A stretch of 31,371 bases of DNA from Burkholderiaceae bacterium (GTDB lineage Bacteria; Pseudomonadota; Gammaproteobacteria; Burkholderiales; Burkholderiaceae_E). The notes beneath the pieces were generated by a model. That model was not told the DNA's origin. It made no database searches and saw nothing but the letters and a program-made list of their open reading frames with translations. The stretch is from the NCBI GenBank assembly GCA_019428955.1, contig JAHYJF010000004.1, positions 1 to 31,371 of the forward strand. Direction: 5' to 3'. A program made the position numbers and the translations under genes. Positions 28,670 through 31,371 of this stretch are shown piece after piece. The stretch's first letter is position 1; each line of letters starts with the position of its first letter.

Positions 28670-30112
28670 TCAGGCGTGTGCCGCCAGCGCGGGGATCGGC
28701 GCGTCTTCGGAGCGACCCGCGCGGATCGTCAGCACCACGTTGTACATCATCAGGACCATGCCAGTGAGGAAGAGCAGGCCGCCGCCCAGCCGGATCACGT
28801 AATACGGGAAGGTGTGCTTGACCGTATCCACAAACGAATAGGTCAGCGTGCCGTCGACGTTGGTTGCACGCCACTCCAGCCCCTGCATCACGCCCGCGAT
28901 CCACATCGATGCGACGTAGAGCACGATGCCGATGGTCGCGATCCAGAAATGCGTCTCGATCAGCCGGCTGCTGTACATCGCGGTGCGCCCGTAGAGGCGG
29001 GGAATCAGGTAGTACAGCGATCCGATCGAGATCATGCCGACCCAGCCGAGCGCGCCTGAGTGCACATGGCCGATCGTCCAGTCGGTGTAGTGCGACAGCG
29101 CGTTGACGGTCTTGATCGACATCATCGGGCCTTCAAAGGTCGACATGCCGTAGAACGACAGCGAGACCACCAGGAACTTGAGAATCGGGTCGGTGCGCAG
29201 TTTGTGCCACGCGCCCGAGAGCGTCATGATGCCGTTGATCATTCCGCCCCACGACGGTGCGAGCAGGATCAGCGAGAACACCATGCCGATGCTCTGCACC
29301 CAGTCGGGCAGCGCCGTGTAGTGCAGGTGATGGGGGCCGGCCCACATGTAGGTGAACACCAGCGCCCAGAAATGGACCACTGACAGCCGGTAGGAGTAGA
29401 CCGGCCGCTCGGCCTGCTTGGGGATGAAGTAGTACACCATCCCCAGGAAGCCCGCGGTCAGGAAGAAGCCGACCGCATTGTGACCGTACCACCACTGGAT
29501 CATCGCGTCCTGGACCCCGGCGTAGACCGAGTAGGACTTGAGCGCGCTGACCGGGATCACGGCGCTGTTGACGACGTGCAGCACCGCGACGGCCAGGATG
29601 AAGGCGCCGTAGAACCAGTTGGCCACGTAGATATGGGGGATCTTGCGGCGCATGATCGTGCCGAAGAACACCACCGCGTAGGACACCCACACCAGCGTGA
29701 TCAGGATATCGATCGGCCATTCGAGTTCGGCGTATTCCTTGCCCTGGGTGTAGCCCAGCGGCAGCGAAATCGCTGCGGCCAGGATCACCAGCTGCCAACC
29801 CCAGAACGTAAAGGCCGCCAGCGCAGAGCTGAAGAGCCTGGTCTGGCAGGTGCGTTGCACGACGTAGTAGCTGGTCCCCATCAGCGCGCAGCCGCCGAAG
29901 GCGAAAATCACCGCGTTGGTGTGCAGCGGGCGCAGCCGGCCATAGGTCAGCCAGGCGATGTCGAAGTTCAATGCCGGCCAGGTCAGCTGCGCGGCGATGA
30001 TCACGCCGACGAGCATCCCGACCAGTCCCCAGACGATGGACATCACTGCGAACTGGCGCACGACGCGGTAGTTGTAGGTCTCGAGGTGGGCCGAGACAAC
30101 TGCTGGACTCAT
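28670..30112 (-). CDS. ccoN: Cytochrome cbb3 oxidase subunit I, catalytic
   Basis: CcoN holds heme b and the heme b3/CuB site where oxygen is reduced with high affinity. The 480-residue protein has twelve predicted membrane segments. Conserved residues are visible: H64 (RPLHTN, low-spin heme b), CuB ligands H211 (WYGHNAVGF), H261 and H262 (GPHHLHY), the helix VII tyrosine Y255 (TYMWAGPHH) that forms the His-Tyr crosslink in this family, and the heme pair in IGHVHSG (H349, H351). The ATG at 30112 has GGGAGG nine bases upstream. Upstream, 39 bases separate it from ccoS; they contain an isolated TTGAT half-site but no complete Anr/FNR box. Confidence 0.98.
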   Translation of the reverse strand: MSPAVVSAHLETYNYRVVRQFAVMSIVWGLVGMLVGVIIAAQLTWPALNFDIAWLTYGRLRPLHTNAVIFAFGGCALMGTSYYVVQRTCQTRLFSSALAAFTFWGWQLVILAAAISLPLGYTQGKEYAELEWPIDILITLVWVSYAVVFFGTIMRRKIPHIYVANWFYGAFILAVAVLHVVNSAVIPVSALKSYSVYAGVQDAMIQWWYGHNAVGFFLTAGFLGMVYYFIPKQAERPVYSYRLSVVHFWALVFTYMWAGPHHLHYTALPDWVQSIGMVFSLILLAPSWGGMINGIMTLSGAWHKLRTDPILKFLVVSLSFYGMSTFEGPMMSIKTVNALSHYTDWTIGHVHSGALGWVGMISIGSLYYLIPRLYGRTAMYSSRLIETHFWIATIGIVLYVASMWIAGVMQGLEWRATNVDGTLTYSFVDTVKHTFPYYVIRLGGGLLFLTGMVLMMYNVVLTIRAGRSEDAPIPALAAHA

Positions 30113-30151
30113 GGGACTGGGCCTCCCGTTGATTCGCGTGGCGTAAAGATA

Positions 30152-30385
30152 CTATGAAAGTCGGCTTTCTGCTTGCTCGCGCGGCACCGCCAGCGGTTGC
30201 TTGCCGGCCCCATCCTCGGAGGGTTCCGGCGCGCCCGCCTCGTGCCGGTCGTTGTCGAGCAGGATGCGATGGCCCGGGCTCTCGAGGTCGTCGAACTGGC
30301 CCGAGTCGCTCATGCGCAGGAACAGCCAGAGCGCCGCGGCCACCGCGAGCAGCGACAAGGGGATCAGGAGGTAGAGCGCTTCCAC
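30152..30385 (-). CDS. ccoS: CcoS, cbb3 oxidase maturation protein
   Basis: CcoS is a short membrane protein required for cofactor insertion into CcoN. The product (77 residues from GTG 30385) begins MEALYLLIPLSLL, with one membrane segment and the diagnostic SGQFDDLESPGHRILLD motif; the tail is Pro/Glu-rich. GTG 30391, two codons upstream, is an alternative; 30385 is chosen because it gives the usual two-residue lead before LYLLIP. The start lies within the last bases of ccoI, so the two genes overlap by about 22 bases. No Shine-Dalgarno is obvious, consistent with coupling to ccoI. Confidence 0.93.
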   Translation of the reverse strand: MEALYLLIPLSLLAVAAALWLFLRMSDSGQFDDLESPGHRILLDNDRHEAGAPEPSEDGAGKQPLAVPREQAESRLS

Positions 30386-31371
30386 GACCACAGTGTAAGC
30401 GCGTTGCCCGCCACCAACAGCGAGCTTGCTGCCATGCCCAGCGCCGCCAGCCAGGGCGGCACCAGCCCGCAGGCCGCCGCCGGAATCGCCACCAGGTTGT
30501 AGGCCAGGGCCCAGGCGAGATTCTGGCGCACTACCCGCAGGCAGCGTCGGGCCGTGGTAACCAGGTCGACGACGCCGTCGATCGAGGGCGTCAGCACGAT
30601 GGCGTCGGCCGCCACCCGCGCCAGGGTGGTGGCTCCGCCGACCGCGACCGAGACGTCGGCCGCCGCCATTACCGGCGCATCGTTGATCCCGTCGCCCACC
30701 ATCAGCACCCGCGCTCCCTTACGCTGGAGCGCGCGCACGAAGCTGAGCTTGGCGCCCGGAGTGGCCGCCGCGACCCAGCTGGGGATGCCCAGTTCAGCGG
30801 CGCAGTGCACGACGGTCGGTTCCCGGTCGCCGGAGGCGAGGTGGCTGCGCACCCCGCTGCGCGCGAGCATGGCGACCAGGCCCTGAGCTTCCGGGCGCAG
30901 GCGATCGCGCAATGCAAATGAAGCCAGTAGCCGCGGCACGGCCGCGCCCGGCGCGCTGCCGATCTGGCCATTGCCCTCTGGCAGTTCGACCATGAACACC
31001 ATGCTGTCGGCTTGCGACCAGCTTGCGTCAACGCCCTTAAGTGCTTCCTGGGCCGGTTCGATCCCGCACCAGCGCGCCGAACCAAGCCGCAGGCGCATCT
31101 GGCGGCCGGAGCCGGTCACCAGGGTGGCGCCGACCCCGGAGCCTGGTTCGGCGATTCGTTCCAGCAGCTTGGCGGGGCCGTCCCCGGCCATTGCGGCACG
31201 AGAGTCGGCGCCCGTCGCAAGATCGCAGATTGCTCGCCCGAAGGGGTGCGCCGAACCGTCTTCGAGCCGCGCTGCCCAGGCGAGCGCGTCGGCGCGGGCG
31301 ATGCCGTCGGCCACCATCAGGGCCACTACGGTCGGCTTGCCGGTGGTCAGCGTTCCGGTCTTGTCGAAGAC
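30364..31371 (-). CDS. ccoI: CcoI, copper-transporting P1B-type ATPase (C-terminal part, truncated by window edge)
   Basis: CcoI exports copper to the periplasm for CuB-site assembly in cbb3 oxidase. Only the last 335 residues are present; the reading frame is open to the window edge and begins VFDKTGTLTTGKP, the phosphorylation motif, with D as the third visible residue. Also visible are the HP motif (DGSAHPFG, visible residues 42-43), the hinge motif MVGDGINDAPVMAAADVSVAVGG, and two C-terminal membrane segments. The N-terminal metal-binding domain and the CPC membrane motif lie outside the window. Assignment to CcoI, not CopA, rests on the ccoS-ccoNOQP neighbours. Confidence 0.92.
   Translation of the reverse strand, partial: VFDKTGTLTTGKPTVVALMVADGIARADALAWAARLEDGSAHPFGRAICDLATGADSRAAMAGDGPAKLLERIAEPGSGVGATLVTGSGRQMRLRLGSARWCGIEPAQEALKGVDASWSQADSMVFMVELPEGNGQIGSAPGAAVPRLLASFALRDRLRPEAQGLVAMLARSGVRSHLASGDREPTVVHCAAELGIPSWVAAATPGAKLSFVRALQRKGARVLMVGDGINDAPVMAAADVSVAVGGATTLARVAADAIVLTPSIDGVVDLVTTARRCLRVVRQNLAWALAYNLVAIPAAACGLVPPWLAALGMAASSLLVAGNALTLWSWKRSTS

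Noticed and set aside
30129..30142. Possible Anr/FNR box upstream of ccoN
   Set aside because: Only the TTGAT half-site is present; the second half (GTGGC) does not match ATCAA.

Overview
This is a gene-dense, high-GC chromosomal segment of a gammaproteobacterium. The evidence for that class is the combination pilMNOPQ-aroK-aroB-dgt-gltBD, a cyaY gene divergent from lptM-lysA, the MsrPQ pair and a cbb3 oxidase cluster. I place it loosely among Xanthomonadales/Nevskiales/Steroidobacter-like lineages, without a firm genus. Most of the window is core genome. I see no insertion sequences, prophage, CRISPR array, tRNA or rRNA, and no gap longer than about 225 bp lacks a gene.

Layout. 1-1061 (+): the 3' end of msrP and all of msrQ, the periplasmic methionine-sulfoxide repair system. 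1025-2444 (-): lysA and the small lipoprotein gene lptM, divergent from cyaY (+, 2460-2780). 2777-5125 (-): mrcA/ponA, encoding a class A penicillin-binding protein. 5349-10543 (+): the type IV pilus alignment and secretin operon pilMNOPQ, closed by a strong intrinsic terminator. 10668-13487 (+): aroK, aroB and dgt (shikimate pathway and dNTP hydrolysis). 13710-19919 (+): gltB and gltD (NADPH glutamate synthase), behind a structured 5' leader. 19968-22027 (-): a CpxAR-like histidine kinase and response regulator. 22229-23638 (+): an orphan amidase-signature enzyme. 23677-24135 (-): a MaoC-like hydratase. 24221-24760 (+): apt. 24707-31371 (-): a cbb3 cytochrome oxidase and assembly cluster whose transcription order is ccoI-ccoS-ccoN-ccoO-ccoQ-ccoP-ccoG-fixH-small membrane protein. 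The window's right edge cuts ccoI exactly at its phosphorylation motif.

How the genes work together. PilM (cytoplasm), PilN/PilO (inner membrane), PilP (lipoprotein) and PilQ (outer-membrane secretin) form the trans-envelope pilus scaffold; four of the five genes are joined by 4-bp overlaps or a 2-8 bp gap. GltB and GltD are the two subunits of one ammonium-assimilating enzyme. In the right third, CcoNOQP is the high-affinity terminal oxidase, and CcoG, FixH, CcoI and CcoS supply copper handling and assembly for it.

I do not see a convincing new biological system. The points that deserve a second look are regulatory or architectural: a terminator-like hairpin in the gltB leader with competing pairings; a perfect dyad with a third half-site upstream of pilM; 14-bp tandem repeats upstream of the CpxR-like gene; a small membrane protein coupled to fixH whose 3' end overlaps apt antisense; a permuted cco gene order; and several 3'-overlapping convergent gene pairs.
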